Shown here piece after piece: positions 26,725-38,293 of a stretch of 64,000 nt of DNA. The translations under genes and the position numbers were made by a program. Location of the stretch: positions 62,001-126,000 of the forward strand of contig CAJNBW010000006.1 of NCBI GenBank assembly GCA_905221105.1. The letters are read 5' to 3'. Source of the stretch: a bacterium. GTDB taxonomy: Bacteria; Bacillota; Bacilli; Lactobacillales; Streptococcaceae. Under the pieces are notes generated by a model. It saw nothing but the letters and a program-made list of their open reading frames with translations. It had not been told where the DNA came from and searched no databases. Positions within the stretch are counted from its first letter, which is position 1; each line of letters begins with the position of its first letter.

Positions 26725-27735
26725 TTATTCCATGGTATCAAAAGCGAGGCTTGGTTTGGCATTGAGGTCCAAGTCTGCAAAGTTTTCTTTGTTCCACTCG
26801 CTAACGCTAGCATAGGCAATCATTCCTGCATTGTCTCCGCAGAGGCGTAGGGGTGGGATGATAACCTTGACATCTGTGATTTCGGCTGCTAGGCGTTCTC
26901 TGAGACCTTTATTGGCTGCCACGCCACCAGCCACAACTAGGGTTTTAACAGGATATTTCTCCAGGGCTTTCTTGGTTTTTGCCATGAGAATATCCATGAC
27001 TGCTGCTTGAAAGGACGCACACAAGTCCTCTGTTGACAAGCTCTCTCCCTTTTGCTCGGCATTGTGGTGAAGGTTGATAAAGGCAGATTTCAAACCTGAG
27101 AAGGAGAACTCTAGATTATCTTCTTTAATCATGGCACGTGGGAAGTCATACACATCCTGTCCCTGATGAGCTAGCTCATCAATCTCACGACCTGCAGGAT
27201 AGGTCAAACCCATGACACGGCCGACCTTGTCATAGGCCTCACCAACCGCATCATCTCGCGTTTCCCCAACAATCTTATAATCTCCTGCCTCAGAAACATA
27301 GACCAACTCTGTGTGCCCACCACTTACTAAAAGTGCTAACAAGGGGAACTCTAAAGGCTCCACGCTCTGAGCTGCCATGAGGTGGCCAGCCATGTGGTTA
27401 ACGGGAATCAACGGAAGTCCATGTGCCCAAGCAAAGGCCTTGGCAGCTGACAAACCAACTAGTAAGGCTCCAACCAAGCCCGGTCCATAGGTGACCGCGA
27501 CAGCCGTTACGTCCTCTTCGGTAATTCCTGCTTCTGCTAGCGCCTCCTCTATACAGGCTGTAATGACCTCGACATGGTGACGACTGGCTACTTCAGGCAC
27601 TACGCCCCCAAAACGTTTGTGACTCTCAATTTGACTAGCAATGACATTGGACAAGAGCTCATCGTCGTTTTTCAGTACGGCAACACTGGTCTCATCACAG
27701 GATGTCTCAAATGCTAAAATATATCTATCCTTCAT
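26725..27735 (-). CDS. tsaD: TsaD, tRNA threonylcarbamoyladenosine synthase subunit
   Basis: This 336-residue ASKHA-fold protein, formerly Gcp, transfers the threonylcarbamoyl group to A37 of ANN-decoding tRNAs together with TsaB and TsaE. Metal-binding HMAGH (about residue 110), DETSVAV near the N-terminus and [12 protein letters not shown] are diagnostic. It overlaps rimI by 11 bases. The operon order tsaB-rimI-tsaD is the usual streptococcal one. It is essential in most bacteria. Confidence 0.97.
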   Translation of the reverse strand: MKDRYILAFETSCDETSVAVLKNDDELLSNVIASQIESHKRFGGVVPEVASRHHVEVITACIEEALAEAGITEEDVTAVAVTYGPGLVGALLVGLSAAKAFAWAHGLPLIPVNHMAGHLMAAQSVEPLEFPLLALLVSGGHTELVYVSEAGDYKIVGETRDDAVGEAYDKVGRVMGLTYPAGREIDELAHQGQDVYDFPRAMIKEDNLEFSFSGLKSAFINLHHNAEQKGESLSTEDLCASFQAAVMDILMAKTKKALEKYPVKTLVVAGGVAANKGLRERLAAEITDVKVIIPPLRLCGDNAGMIAYASVSEWNKENFADLDLNAKPSLAFDTME

Positions 27736-28162
27736 CTATTTCTCTCTTCATGATGATGGCGTCCTCTACTGGGTCATGGTAGTAGGCCTTTCGCTCAGCG
27801 ATTACTGCCATCTTTTCTTTCTTGTAAAATGCTTGCGCTCGGTGATTCGACTTTCTAACTTCGAGGAAAATCTCCTTATCTGTCGGCAATTGAGCAAACA
27901 AGGCTGATGCAATTCCCTGACCCTGATAGGTTTGCTTGACAGCGATTTGCAGGACTTCTGCTTCAAAAAGATTCTCCTGAACAGCTAAAAATCCAATCAC
28001 TTCTTCCCTATCATAAGCCAGAGCATACCAAGTCTGGTCTTGGACCAGATCTGCTTGGATTTGTTCCAGCGTCCAAGGGCTAACCAAGTAAACAGCTGCC
28101 ATGACAGCATAGATGGCTTGAGCCAGATCAGGTTGCTGTTGGATTCGTTTTATTTCTATCAT
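27725..28162 (-). CDS. rimI: RimI-like ribosomal protein S18 alanine N-acetyltransferase
   Basis: This 145-residue GNAT acetyltransferase has the acetyl-CoA loop [13 protein letters not shown] (about 77-90) and [13 protein letters not shown] toward the C-terminus, as in RimI. It overlaps both neighbours and is translationally coupled with tsaB and tsaD. RimI acetylates S18 in E. coli; other N-terminal targets are possible. Confidence 0.9.
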   Translation of the reverse strand: MIEIKRIQQQPDLAQAIYAVMAAVYLVSPWTLEQIQADLVQDQTWYALAYDREEVIGFLAVQENLFEAEVLQIAVKQTYQGQGIASALFAQLPTDKEIFLEVRKSNHRAQAFYKKEKMAVIAERKAYYHDPVEDAIIMKREIDEG

Positions 28163-28842
28163 AGGCGTTTAATGTAAGACTCGCCAGACTCAGTGTGGTT
28201 CTTGAGCCAGTTTTCCTCTGCCTCGACTCGTTTGAGGTAATTCGGAACAAAGTCATGTAAGGAGTCTGTTTCCTTGTCCCAAGCCAAAAGAGCAAGATTA
28301 GCTGCGTTAGGCAAGGTTTCTTTGAAATTAGTCCTTGGCAAATGTTCTTGAATCTGCTCCACAAAGGGGCCAACTTCTCCAACAAAGGTTACCTGACTAG
28401 CACCCTTGATTAACTCAATCACTCGCTCAAATGGCAGGTGCGCTTCTGGCATGACAGGCTGAGCATTTTCATAAAACCCTGCATAAACATTGTTGCGACG
28501 CGCATCCATCAAAGGAACGAACAAGCCTTCTTGCTGGTATGGCACCAGAGCCAAGAGGCTAGACATACCAACTAACTCGATGTTCAGAGTGTGAGCTAAG
28601 GTCTTGGCAGTTGCTACCGCAATTCGCAAACCTGTGTAGCTACCCGGCCCTTCAGCCACCACGATTCGGTCTAAATCCTTGGGCGTCCAGTCCAAACTTG
28701 CCATCAAAAAATCGATGGCAGGCATAAGGGTAATACTGTGATTTTTCTTGATATTAATCGTCGTCTCGGCAAGAACCTGCTTGTCCTCTAAAATAGCCAG
28801 AGAAAGAGCCTTGCTGGACGTATCAAAAGCTAATACTTTCAT
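28159..28842 (-). CDS. tsaB: TsaB, tRNA threonylcarbamoyladenosine complex dimerisation subunit
   Basis: This 227-residue inactive ASKHA homologue (formerly YeaZ) has MKVLAFDTSSKALSLAILED at the N-terminus and GPGSYTGLRIAVATAKTLA at about 68-86. It scaffolds TsaD and TsaE in t6A synthesis. It is the first gene of a three-gene operon. The final four bases overlap the rimI start. Confidence 0.95.
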   Translation of the reverse strand: MKVLAFDTSSKALSLAILEDKQVLAETTINIKKNHSITLMPAIDFLMASLDWTPKDLDRIVVAEGPGSYTGLRIAVATAKTLAHTLNIELVGMSSLLALVPYQQEGLFVPLMDARRNNVYAGFYENAQPVMPEAHLPFERVIELIKGASQVTFVGEVGPFVEQIQEHLPRTNFKETLPNAANLALLAWDKETDSLHDFVPNYLKRVEAEENWLKNHTESGESYIKRL

Positions 28843-28922
28843 AACACATTCCTATCTTTTTGTCTGCTTACTATTATACTACAAAAGCTAGCACATGGGA
28901 ATTTTCTTTATCCCCAAACAAA

Positions 28923-28948
28923 AATGCCCCAACATAAGCAGGGCATCT
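28923..28948 (-). terminator. Terminator of the 71-aa membrane protein gene
   Basis: The minus strand has GATGCCCTGCTTATGTTGGGGCATTTTTG, a stem ATGCCC/GGGCAT with a U-tract. It begins at the stop codon. Confidence 0.75.
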
Positions 28949-29162
28949 AAGCATTTAATCCAAAGTAAAATACAAACCAAACGACATAGGTTACAAGGAG
29001 GAGAAAAAGCGAGTAGAGAGTCACAAAACTAATCTTCCATAAGAACTTGGTTTGTCGTTGTTCCAGTTTTGTAAACAGAAGATTCCCTCCATAAACGCAA
29101 GCAACAAAAACAATAAAAGCTACCAATCGAGCTCCGATAGCAAAAGCAAATAAGTTATACAT
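28947..29162 (-). CDS. Small hypothetical membrane protein (71 aa)
   Basis: This is a 71-residue protein with two hydrophobic helices (about 7-30 and 42-68) joined by a basic loop (KLEQRQTKFLWK). The ATG follows GGAGG by about 8 bases, which supports it as a real gene. I do not recognise a family. It is alone between tsaB and rpoY, has its own terminator, and a cre-like site lies about 90 bases upstream. Confidence 0.7.
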   Translation of the reverse strand: MYNLFAFAIGARLVAFIVFVACVYGGNLLFTKLEQRQTKFLWKISFVTLYSLFLLLVTYVVWFVFYFGLNA

Positions 29163-29253
29163 AGGGCAACCTCCTTGACTTAAAATCTATATGGAATTAT
29201 GACAAGCGATAAATTTCACTTCCATTGTCAATATAGCACATTTTCTTTGTTTT

Positions 29254-29267
29254 TGCAAGCGCTTACT
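29254..29267. promoter_or_regulatory. Weak cre-like site between the 71-aa gene and rpoY
   Basis: TGCAAGCGCTTACT matches the CcpA operator core TGNAANCGNWNNCA with one mismatch at the last base. It could act on the small membrane protein gene (minus strand) or on rpoY-rnjA. Confidence 0.35.
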
Positions 29268-29318
29268 AAAGGAATCGTCCCATGACTTTCTCGTTTCTGT
29301 CTTTTACTAATTTTTCAT

Positions 29319-29331
29319 TTTGTGGTATAAT
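29319..29331 (+). promoter_or_regulatory. Extended -10 promoter of rpoY-rnjA
   Basis: The extended -10 TGGTATAAT (hexamer 29326-29331) lies about 110 bases upstream of rpoY, leaving a leader of about 100 bases. No riboswitch was recognised in that leader. Confidence 0.6.
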
Positions 29332-29441
29332 TGAAATAATTGTAACGAATCAAGGTCAATCTAGACACAAAATGGAATGAAATCAAGCAAATCTATGCTA
29401 AAAGTTTGGAATAAGCTGACCTGTAAATAGAAAGGAACTAT

Positions 29442-29675
29442 ATGATTTACAAAGTTTTTTATCAAGAAACAAAAGAACGTAGCCCACGTCGTGAAACAAC
29501 ACGCGCACTTTACCTAGACATCGATGCCAGCTCAGAACTTGAGGGTCGTATCGCTGCTCGCCAACTTGTCGAAGAAAATCGCCCAGAGTACAATATCGAG
29601 TATATCGAACTCTTGTCTGACAAATTGCTAGATTACGAAAAAGAAACTGGCGCCTTCGAAATCACGGAGTTCTAA
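29442..29675 (+). CDS. rpoY: RpoY, RNA polymerase epsilon subunit
   Basis: This is a 77-residue protein of the DUF1447/RpoY family ([26 protein letters not shown]..., ending [11 protein letters not shown]). It is a small accessory subunit of Firmicutes RNA polymerase, possibly protecting against phage-encoded inhibitors. The rpoY-rnjA pairing, here with one base between the genes, is conserved in Firmicutes and confirms the call. Confidence 0.95.
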   Translation: MIYKVFYQETKERSPRRETTRALYLDIDASSELEGRIAARQLVEENRPEYNIEYIELLSDKLLDYEKETGAFEITEF

Positions 29676-29676
29676 T

Positions 29677-31356
29677 ATGGCCTATACTCTTAAACCTGAA
29701 GAAGTCGGCGTTTTTGCCATCGGTGGTCTGGGAGAAATCGGGAAAAACACTTACGGAATTGAATACCAAGACGAGATTATCATCGTCGATGCTGGGATTA
29801 AATTCCCAGAAGATGACTTGCTTGGTATCGACTACGTCATTCCTGACTACTCTTACATCGTGGACAATATAGACCGCGTCAAGGCTGTTCTGATTACACA
29901 CGGACACGAGGACCACATCGGTGGGATTCCTTTCCTGCTCAAGCAAGCAAATGTCCCTATCTATGCTGGACCACTTGCCTTGGCTTTGATCCGTGGAAAA
30001 CTCGAAGAACACGGCCTCTTGCGCAACGCCAAACTTTACGAAATCAACCACAATACTGAGTTGACCTTTAAAAATCTTAAGGCAACTTTCTTTAGAACCA
30101 CTCACTCTATTCCAGAGCCTTTGGGGATTGTCATTCATACTCCTCAAGGGAAAATCGTTTGTACGGGTGACTTTAAGTTCGACTTTACTCCAGTTGGAGA
30201 ACCTGCAGACTTGCACCGTATGGCAGCCCTTGGGGAAGAAGGCGTGCTCTGTCTTCTCTCGGACTCAACAAATGCGGAAGTACCAACCTTTACCAATTCT
30301 GAAAAAGTCGTTGGCCAGTCCATCATGAAGATTATCCAAGGCATCGAAGGACGTATCATCTTTGCATCCTTTGCCTCAAATATCTTCCGTCTCCAGCAAG
30401 CAACAGAAGCTGCTGTTAAGACTGGACGCAAGATTGCAGTCTTTGGTCGTTCTATGGAAAAGGCCATTGTCAACGGAATCGAGCTTGGTTACATCAAAGC
30501 TCCTAAGGGAACCTTTATCGAGCCAAATGAAATCAAAGATTACCCTGCAGGCGAGGTTCTGATCCTCTGTACAGGTAGTCAGGGTGAGCCGATGGCAGCC
30601 CTCTCTCGTATCGCCAACGGAACCCACCGTCAGGTGCAACTCCAACCAGGTGATACCGTTATCTTCTCTTCAAGTCCAATCCCTGGAAATACCACTAGCG
30701 TCAACAAGTTGATTAACATCATTTCTGAAGCTGGTGTCGAAGTTATCCACGGTAAGGTTAACAATATCCATACATCTGGACACGGTGGTCAGCAAGAGCA
30801 AAAACTCATGCTCCGCTTGATTAAGCCAAAATACTTCATGCCTGTCCACGGTGAATACCGCATGCAAAAAGTCCACGCTGGACTAGCGGTGGATACTGGT
30901 GTCGAGAAGGATAATATCTTTATCATGAGCAATGGTGATGTGCTTGCCCTTACTGCTGACTCAGCTCGTATAGCAGGTCATTTCAACGCCCAAGACATCT
31001 ATGTCGATGGAAATCGTATCGGTGAAATCGGCGCTGCTGTCCTAAAAGACCGTCGTGATCTATCTGAAGACGGTGTCGTTCTGGCAGTCGCAACTGTTGA
31101 CTTCAAATCGCAGATGATTCTGTCTGGTCCAGATATCCTCAGCCGAGGCTTTGTCTACATGAGAGAGTCTGGTGATTTGATTCGCCAAAGCCAACGCATC
31201 CTCTTCAATGCAATTCGTATCGCACTGAAAAATAAGGACGCCAGCGTGCAATCTGTCAATGGTGCCATTGTCAACGCCATTCGACCATTCCTCTATGAAA
31301 ATACAGAACGTGAACCGATCATCATCCCGATGATCCTCACACCAGATGAAGAATAA
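29677..31356 (+). CDS. rnjA: Ribonuclease J1
   Basis: This 559-residue metallo-beta-lactamase-fold RNase has both endonuclease and 5'-to-3' exonuclease activity in mRNA decay and rRNA maturation. The zinc motif HGHEDHIGG is at about 73-81. Beta-CASP motifs follow ([24 protein letters not shown]), then [10 protein letters not shown] and MPVHGEYRM. The full family length is present. BOX copy d starts directly at the stop codon. Confidence 0.97.
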   Translation: MAYTLKPEEVGVFAIGGLGEIGKNTYGIEYQDEIIIVDAGIKFPEDDLLGIDYVIPDYSYIVDNIDRVKAVLITHGHEDHIGGIPFLLKQANVPIYAGPLALALIRGKLEEHGLLRNAKLYEINHNTELTFKNLKATFFRTTHSIPEPLGIVIHTPQGKIVCTGDFKFDFTPVGEPADLHRMAALGEEGVLCLLSDSTNAEVPTFTNSEKVVGQSIMKIIQGIEGRIIFASFASNIFRLQQATEAAVKTGRKIAVFGRSMEKAIVNGIELGYIKAPKGTFIEPNEIKDYPAGEVLILCTGSQGEPMAALSRIANGTHRQVQLQPGDTVIFSSSPIPGNTTSVNKLINIISEAGVEVIHGKVNNIHTSGHGGQQEQKLMLRLIKPKYFMPVHGEYRMQKVHAGLAVDTGVEKDNIFIMSNGDVLALTADSARIAGHFNAQDIYVDGNRIGEIGAAVLKDRRDLSEDGVVLAVATVDFKSQMILSGPDILSRGFVYMRESGDLIRQSQRILFNAIRIALKNKDASVQSVNGAIVNAIRPFLYENTEREPIIIPMILTPDEE

Positions 31357-31506
31357 TACTCTTCGAAAATCAAATTCAAACCACGTCAGCTTCGCCTTGC
31401 CGTATATATGTTACTGACTTCGTCAGTTCTATCTACAACCTCAAAGCAGTGCTTTGAGCAACCTACGGCTAGCTTCCTAGTTTGCTCTTTGATTTTCATT
31501 GAGTAC
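31356..31506. repeat. BOX element copy d (A-B-C form, reverse orientation)
   Basis: The copy reads TACTCTTCGAAAATCAAATTC, CACGTCAGCTTCGCCTTGCCG, a boxB-like GTTACTGACTTCGTCAG hairpin, CTCAAAGCAGTGCTTTGAG, and ends TTTTCATTGAGTA. It abuts the rnjA stop codon. Confidence 0.92.
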
Positions 31507-31514
31507 AAGTCAAC

Positions 31515-31544
31515 AAAACAGCCCCGTCTTCGGAGCTGTTTTTC
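31515..31544. terminator. Bidirectional terminator between rnjA and mnmG
   Basis: AAAACAGC-CCCGTCTTCGG-AGCTGTTTTT forms a stem with A/T tracts on both sides. It serves the convergent rnjA and mnmG genes. Confidence 0.85.
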
Positions 31545-31545
31545 T

Positions 31546-33459
31546 CTATGCTTTCTTTTCTTGATTTTTAGAAATACTACGATTTTTACCTTCAAGATAC
31601 ACCATCAAAATAGAAATATCTGCTGGGTTTACTCCAGAAATACGGCTGGCTTGGCCGATGGTTTCTGGATTGATGAGTTTGAACTTCTGACGGGCTTCGG
31701 TTGCGATAGAATCAATGTCATCCCAGTCGATATTGGCTGGAATGCGTTTTTCTTCCATGCGTTTCATCTTAGCAACCTGGTCCATGGCTTTGGAAATATA
31801 GCCTTCGTACTTGATTTCTGTTTCAATCAATTCGATAATCTTGTCATCTAAGTCCTCAGCAGCTGGCCCGATGAAGGCCACCACATCTTGGTAAGAAACT
31901 TCTGGACGGCGAAGGAATTCCTTGGCGGTCACCGCATCTGTCAACGGCTTGAAGCCCATCTCCTCAACCTTGGCATTGGTCTCCTTGACTGGCTTGAGTT
32001 TGATGCTATCTAGGCGCTTCATCTCATTGTCAAATTGATTTTTCTTGATTTCAAAGCGATCCCAACGTTCATCGTCCACAAGACCAATCTCGCGTCCCAT
32101 CTCCGTCAAACGCATATCAGCATTGTCATGACGGAGGATGAGACGGTACTCAGCACGACTAGTCAATAGACGGTAGGGTTCAATGGTTCCCTTGGTCACT
32201 AAATCGTCAATCATGACCCCAATATAACCGTCACTACGCTTCAAAATCAACTCAGGCTTGCCTTGGATTTTCAGAGCCGCATTGATACCAGCGATAATCC
32301 CTTGGCCAGCAGCTTCTTCGTAACCTGACGTTCCATTTGTCTGACCAGCAGTGAAAAGTCCAGAGATTTTCTTGGTTTCCAAAGTCGCACGCAACTGATG
32401 TGGCAAGACCATGTCGTACTCAATGGCATAACCTGTTCGCATCATCTCAGCATTTTCCAATCCTTTGATAGAATGAACCAAGTCACGTTGGACATCCTCA
32501 GGCAGACTGGTTGAAAGACCTTGGACATAGACTTCCTCTGTATTGCGCCCTTCTGGCTCAAGGAAGAGTTGGTGGCGTTCCTTGTCCGCAAAGCGCACAA
32601 TCTTGTCCTCAATCGACGGACAGTAACGAGGCCCTACTCCCTTGACCACACCTGTAAACATAGGCGCACGGTGGAGGTTGTTTTGGATAATCTCATGACT
32701 GGTACCGTTGGTGTAGGTCAACCAGCATGGCACCTGATCCTTGACATAATCCTCATCTCGTGAAGTGTATGAGAAATGATTAGGCGCTTCGTCTCCTGGC
32801 TGAATCTCGGTCACATCGTAGTTGATTGAAGAAGCCTTGACACGTGGAGGGGTTCCTGTCTTGAAACGACCGATTTCGAGGCCCAGTTCCTTGAGATTAT
32901 CAGCAAGGTTAATAGAAGCCAAGCTGTGGTTAGGACCTGATGAGTACTTGAGGTCTCCGATGATAATTTCCCCACGGAGAGCTGTTCCTGTCGTCACGAT
33001 AACAGCCTTAGCAGCATATTCTTGATGAGTCGCTGTACGAACACCGACAACCTTGCCATCTTCCACCAAAATCTCATCAATCATGGTTTGACGAAGGATC
33101 AAATTTTCTTGATTTTCAACTGTCTTGCGCATTTCCTTAGAGTAAAGCTCCTTGTCAGCCTGCGCACGAAGGGCACGAACGGCTGGACCCTTCCCCGTGT
33201 TGAGCATCTTCATCTGGATGTAAGTCTTGTCAATGGTTTTGGCCATCTCGCCACCAAGTGCATCAACTTCACGCACGACGATCCCCTTGGCAGAACCACC
33301 GATAGAGGGATTACATGGCATGAAAGCCAGCATTTCAATATTGATAGTCGCAAGCAAGACCTTACAACCCATACGGCTGGCTGCTAGGGATGCTTCTACC
33401 CCAGCGTGTCCCGCACCAATTACAATAATATCGTATTCTTCTGTAAAATTATAAGTCAT
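31546..33459 (-). CDS. mnmG: MnmG (GidA), tRNA U34 carboxymethylaminomethyl-modifying enzyme
   Basis: This 637-residue FAD-binding protein acts with MnmE to modify wobble uridine 34. The FAD Rossmann motif [13 protein letters not shown] (about 12-24), [12 protein letters not shown] (about 48-59), GTFLRG-like TGTALRG, and the C-terminal domain with [14 protein letters not shown] all match. It is a family of normal length. The nudix gene lies 9 bases upstream, so they are probably cotranscribed. Confidence 0.97.
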   Translation of the reverse strand: MTYNFTEEYDIIVIGAGHAGVEASLAASRMGCKVLLATINIEMLAFMPCNPSIGGSAKGIVVREVDALGGEMAKTIDKTYIQMKMLNTGKGPAVRALRAQADKELYSKEMRKTVENQENLILRQTMIDEILVEDGKVVGVRTATHQEYAAKAVIVTTGTALRGEIIIGDLKYSSGPNHSLASINLADNLKELGLEIGRFKTGTPPRVKASSINYDVTEIQPGDEAPNHFSYTSRDEDYVKDQVPCWLTYTNGTSHEIIQNNLHRAPMFTGVVKGVGPRYCPSIEDKIVRFADKERHQLFLEPEGRNTEEVYVQGLSTSLPEDVQRDLVHSIKGLENAEMMRTGYAIEYDMVLPHQLRATLETKKISGLFTAGQTNGTSGYEEAAGQGIIAGINAALKIQGKPELILKRSDGYIGVMIDDLVTKGTIEPYRLLTSRAEYRLILRHDNADMRLTEMGREIGLVDDERWDRFEIKKNQFDNEMKRLDSIKLKPVKETNAKVEEMGFKPLTDAVTAKEFLRRPEVSYQDVVAFIGPAAEDLDDKIIELIETEIKYEGYISKAMDQVAKMKRMEEKRIPANIDWDDIDSIATEARQKFKLINPETIGQASRISGVNPADISILMVYLEGKNRSISKNQEKKA

Positions 33460-33468
33460 GTTTCTCTC

Positions 33469-33924
33469 CTATTCCTCAAGATGAATGTGTCTTAGTTGGC
33501 CGTCCCAATCTGGTAGGGCTGTTTTCAAAAAGGCTGGAACTAGCTGGATATTCTGGAGCTGATCCAAGTCAATCCACTCACAGGGTTGCCTTTTCTCATC
33601 TTCCTTCATGGTCAAAGGCGCCTCCTCAAGCAAGTTCACCAGATAATGAAACTCGATATTGTGATAGGAAATACCGTCCTGTTCAAAATGATTTTCAACC
33701 ACGAAAGCTAGCTGTCCAGCTTGAGCTCGGACACCTAACTCTTCCCTCACTTCACGGGCTACCGCGTCTTCCGTGCTTTCATTGACTTGAATCGCACCGC
33801 CAATAGTGTAATACTTGTCCTTGTCTTTGGTGACTAGAAGCTTGCGGTTTTGGACAATCAAGGCTGTCGCCCGAACGCCAAAAACCGTATTTCCCACTTT
33901 TGTCCGAAAGTCTTGTTGAGTCAT
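33469..33924 (-). CDS. Nudix hydrolase
   Basis: This 151-residue protein has a complete Nudix box (G-x5-E-x7-REVREELGV, from GGAIQVNESTEDAVA at about residue 44). Nudix enzymes cleave nucleoside diphosphates linked to another moiety; the substrate cannot be assigned. The start at 33924 (MTQQDFRTKV) is preceded by GAAAGGAC. It lies between mnmA and mnmG on the same strand, as in the pneumococcal order I remember. Confidence 0.9.
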   Translation of the reverse strand: MTQQDFRTKVGNTVFGVRATALIVQNRKLLVTKDKDKYYTIGGAIQVNESTEDAVAREVREELGVRAQAGQLAFVVENHFEQDGISYHNIEFHYLVNLLEEAPLTMKEDEKRQPCEWIDLDQLQNIQLVPAFLKTALPDWDGQLRHIHLEE

Positions 33925-34064
33925 TTTTGTCCTTTCCTCTAAACGACACAAAAACAGTCAAAACTCCAAAGAAGTGCAGGACAAAAAAGCCTGCAACATC
34001 CATGAGCTTTGACCATCATTTCTATTGCTTTTATTATTGTAGCAAATTGAGAAAATTTGTCAAT

Positions 34065-35342
<1,278 letters not shown>

Positions 35343-35401
35343 CTACCTTTTATAATTTAAGTCAAGTTAGAAGATTTTTGACCACATAGCTACATCCCGT
35401 T

Positions 35402-36031
35402 TCACAATTCAATGATACGATGACATTGTTGGGCTACATAAGCATCGTGGGTCACAATAATGACTGTTTTCCCCTCTCGATTCATCTCTAAGAGAAACTT
35501 CAAGACCAAATCTCTATTTTCAGGGTCCAGCGAACCTGTCGGTTCATCTGCTAAAATCAGCTGGCTGGGTTTTAAGATGGCTCTAGCAACTGCAATTCGT
35601 TGTTGTTCGCCACCAGACAACTCGGAAACCTTTTGATGCAAAGTAGCTGACAAACCTACTCTCTCTAAAATCTCTTCCACCTTTTTGAGCTTGTCTTTCT
35701 TGGACAATTTCACATATTTCAGTGCCAGCATAAGATTGTACTCGACCGTTTCATCATCAATCAGGGCAAAATTTTGAAACAGATAAGAGATATGTTCACG
35801 GATTATTGTTTGCGACTTAGCAGAATTGACCGCTAGATTTGTCTGACCAAAAATCTCATACCGTCCACTATATTCACCATCTATCAAACCTAATAAATTT
35901 AACAAGGTCGACTTCCCACTACCACTCTTACCAACAATGGCAACCAAATCCCCCTGATCAATCCTGAGAGACAAGTGATCCAAAATCACTTTTCCTCCAA
36001 TGGCTTTGGTAATATTTTCCAACTCAATCAT
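35402..36031 (-). CDS. ABC transporter ATPase, bacteriocin-export type
   Basis: This 209-residue stand-alone ATPase has Walker A GKSGSGKST (about 34-42), signature LSGGEQQR, Walker B LILADEPTG and the H-loop THD. It is of the MacB/LolD class, most like the ATPases paired with the DUF1430-type membrane protein in lactococcin-972-type loci. It overlaps the permease stop by 4 bases (ATGA) and is the last gene of the operon. Confidence 0.88.
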   Translation of the reverse strand: MIELENITKAIGGKVILDHLSLRIDQGDLVAIVGKSGSGKSTLLNLLGLIDGEYSGRYEIFGQTNLAVNSAKSQTIIREHISYLFQNFALIDDETVEYNLMLALKYVKLSKKDKLKKVEEILERVGLSATLHQKVSELSGGEQQRIAVARAILKPSQLILADEPTGSLDPENRDLVLKFLLEMNREGKTVIIVTHDAYVAQQCHRIIEL

Positions 36032-38136
36032 AAGATGCCCCCTTTCAATAACTCTACTAGACTTCTTTTCTCCATCCTAGAAGCCAAGCCTAGCACAAAT
36101 AGTATATCCAAACATGTAAAGCCTGCAAACAGCAGGAGTGGCAAGAGCGCATGGGCAAAGAAAATCAAGACTAGAAGAGGGAGACTATAGCCCAGCAAGA
36201 GCAAAACGAGGAGAGGACGGTAGCGATCGACCAGTTTCCACCCCATAAACTTCTTGGTAATGATATCCCTGCGCTTCAACAAGAAAGTAGTAACGAGTAA
36301 AAAGTAGGAAATCATCATGCTAAGGAGACCAAACAAAGCAAAGAGTATATTAAGATTTCGAACTGCATCTCGATAAGAATCCACTTTCTCTTGTTGAATG
36401 GCTTGAATCGATGAAAATTTTAAATAGCTACCATCAGATAAGCTATCGACTAACTCTGTAATCACTTTTTGATTTTGTTCTGTATTTTCAATTTTCATCG
36501 GGTTGTTTAAACCTGTCGTTGACAAACGAGTCTTTTCTTCCCACATCATGTCTTGATCATTTACTAGACTAATGATTGGATTGTGGAGATTTTCCTTTCG
36601 CTCATTGTTATAAGGGAAGAAAGACCAATCTCCTTCATAGTAGGCAATTTCTACATCCATATCTTCTATTGTTTGCTTTTGCTGATCTTCATACCTCAGA
36701 GAAAGATAGGCGATGGATTTTCCCAAGAACTGATTCTTGCCTTCTTGTCCTTTGTCACTGACTGGCAACAAGATCACCTTTTTAGTGCCAACATCGGGTA
36801 GTTTAAAGCCCTTACTCTCTAAAAATTGACGGTTTGTATAGTAAACATCTACCTTATCAGGCAGTTGGTACTGCTGTACCTGTTCAGCTTTGATGACTGG
36901 TTTGATAGGAAGACTCGCACTTCGCACATAGTTTACTTGTGTTTGTGCTAGCAAGTCTCGATAAAATTGGTAGAAATAATCTGTAGATTTCCCTGACCCT
37001 GCTAGCTCTTCTTGCCACAGGTTATCATTGAGTTTGAAGGTTTCTAAGGTCAGGTAATTCCCTTGGCTTACCCACTGTTGCTGATAAGCAAGTTCTTTGT
37101 TTTCTTGTTCTAAACTTCTGCCCACCCCAATCAGTAAGGCCGTCAGTAAAATAGTTGTCCCTATTTTCATCACATAATTGAAGATAAGACCAAGTTTGAC
37201 AGATGAAAAACCTTTCAACATGGAACTGACTGTCATTTTCTGAATCATCAGGTAGGTCAGCCAACTGATGAACAAATACAACTGTAAAAGTAGAAATTGG
37301 GATAAGAGTAAACTTGGAAACAGAAGTTTTGGCCTGTAATCCAACACTAAAAATAGTCCCAAGTCAATGATAAGACTTCCACCCAAGAGAAGATAAAAAT
37401 TAGTCTTTACAAAACCAGCTAAAATTGCCCTACTTTGAAAACCAAGTAACTTTTGAACCCCCACTCGTTTCATCTCCATCATCGGCTGATAAACTGTCAT
37501 TAAAATCACAAGCAAGATTGCCAAGATAAAGATAATGATAGATAGTAACAAAGCTTGATTTAGCACTCCAACCTGACTTCGGTAAGTGGGTTCTAATAAA
37601 ATCGTCTTATCTATCTGGAAAAAATCACTCCACTTTTGTAGAATGGTATCGCGATCTATCTCTTTGCTGGAGGTAATCATGTAGCGCCCATTTACAGTAT
37701 GGGATTTATCCTCAATATAGGATCGGAAGGTCTGGAGTCGAATGAGTTTCACCTTTAAAAAGGTGGGAATGGTTCCTAGATTATTGGGAAGGTCCTGGTT
37801 ACTGTAGACTCCCTTTTCATTCTTTGAAAAATCAAGAGAAGTCAGACCGAACTCCTGATAGGGGAAGGTTTCCTTATCAAAAACACCAGCCTTGACGGCC
37901 TCATCGCCATTATCTACTTTGATAATAGAGACCTTGTCTTGACTTGCAACCTCTTCAAAAAACTGGAGAATAGTTTCTGTAGGTTTAGTGACATCTTTCA
38001 AGTACAAGTCAAACGAATAAACTGTCTTACCCATCTCCTGAATCCGCACTATTTCTCGTGTAACATTTACATTCAGGACAAAAAACGTAGTACACAGCAA
38101 GAGCAGGAGCATACAGAGATGACTGATTTTTTTCAT
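36028..38136 (-). CDS. Bacteriocin-associated integral membrane protein (DUF1430/FtsX-like permease)
   Basis: This 702-residue protein has an N-terminal membrane helix (about 5-23), a large extracytoplasmic domain (about 25-195), three or four helices (about 195-340), a second extracytoplasmic region (about 350-600), and three C-terminal helices with FLLKRRDIITKKFMGW between. This is the layout of the seven-helix bacteriocin-associated membrane family (DUF1430), which works with the adjacent ATPase in export of or resistance to peptides. No lactococcin-972-like precursor with its usual signal peptide is present. The nearest candidate substrate is the 37-aa peptide at 38927. Confidence 0.83.
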   Translation of the reverse strand: MKKISHLCMLLLLLCTTFFVLNVNVTREIVRIQEMGKTVYSFDLYLKDVTKPTETILQFFEEVASQDKVSIIKVDNGDEAVKAGVFDKETFPYQEFGLTSLDFSKNEKGVYSNQDLPNNLGTIPTFLKVKLIRLQTFRSYIEDKSHTVNGRYMITSSKEIDRDTILQKWSDFFQIDKTILLEPTYRSQVGVLNQALLLSIIIFILAILLVILMTVYQPMMEMKRVGVQKLLGFQSRAILAGFVKTNFYLLLGGSLIIDLGLFLVLDYRPKLLFPSLLLSQFLLLQLYLFISWLTYLMIQKMTVSSMLKGFSSVKLGLIFNYVMKIGTTILLTALLIGVGRSLEQENKELAYQQQWVSQGNYLTLETFKLNDNLWQEELAGSGKSTDYFYQFYRDLLAQTQVNYVRSASLPIKPVIKAEQVQQYQLPDKVDVYYTNRQFLESKGFKLPDVGTKKVILLPVSDKGQEGKNQFLGKSIAYLSLRYEDQQKQTIEDMDVEIAYYEGDWSFFPYNNERKENLHNPIISLVNDQDMMWEEKTRLSTTGLNNPMKIENTEQNQKVITELVDSLSDGSYLKFSSIQAIQQEKVDSYRDAVRNLNILFALFGLLSMMISYFLLVTTFLLKRRDIITKKFMGWKLVDRYRPLLVLLLLGYSLPLLVLIFFAHALLPLLLFAGFTCLDILFVLGLASRMEKRSLVELLKGGIL

Positions 38137-38186
38137 AGAGATACCTCCCGTGAAGAGACGAAACTAGCAAAAACTAACTTCTAAAT

Positions 38187-38251
38187 AAAACCACACAGTG
38201 ATTTCAGTCTTGAATACAATCAAGTTGAAAGGAATACCGTGTGGTTTTTGA
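38187..38251 (-). terminator. Long structured hairpin between the PH-like gene and the permease gene
   Basis: The outer stem AAAACCACAC / GTGTGGTTTT encloses inner pairing (TTTCA with TGAAA, and CTTGA with TCAAG). The whole 64-base stretch can fold into one interrupted hairpin ending in a U-rich tail on the minus strand. It is likely an attenuator lowering transporter expression relative to the genes upstream. Confidence 0.65.
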
Positions 38252-38293
38252 ATGTTTGAACATTCAGAGATTCGTTTTTTAGATAATTGTCAA

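Noticed and set aside
31408..31851. Plus-strand ORF of 147 codons across BOX d and the end of mnmG
   Set aside because: It begins in the repeat, crosses the terminator and then runs antisense to mnmG, with cysteine/phenylalanine-rich shadow composition.
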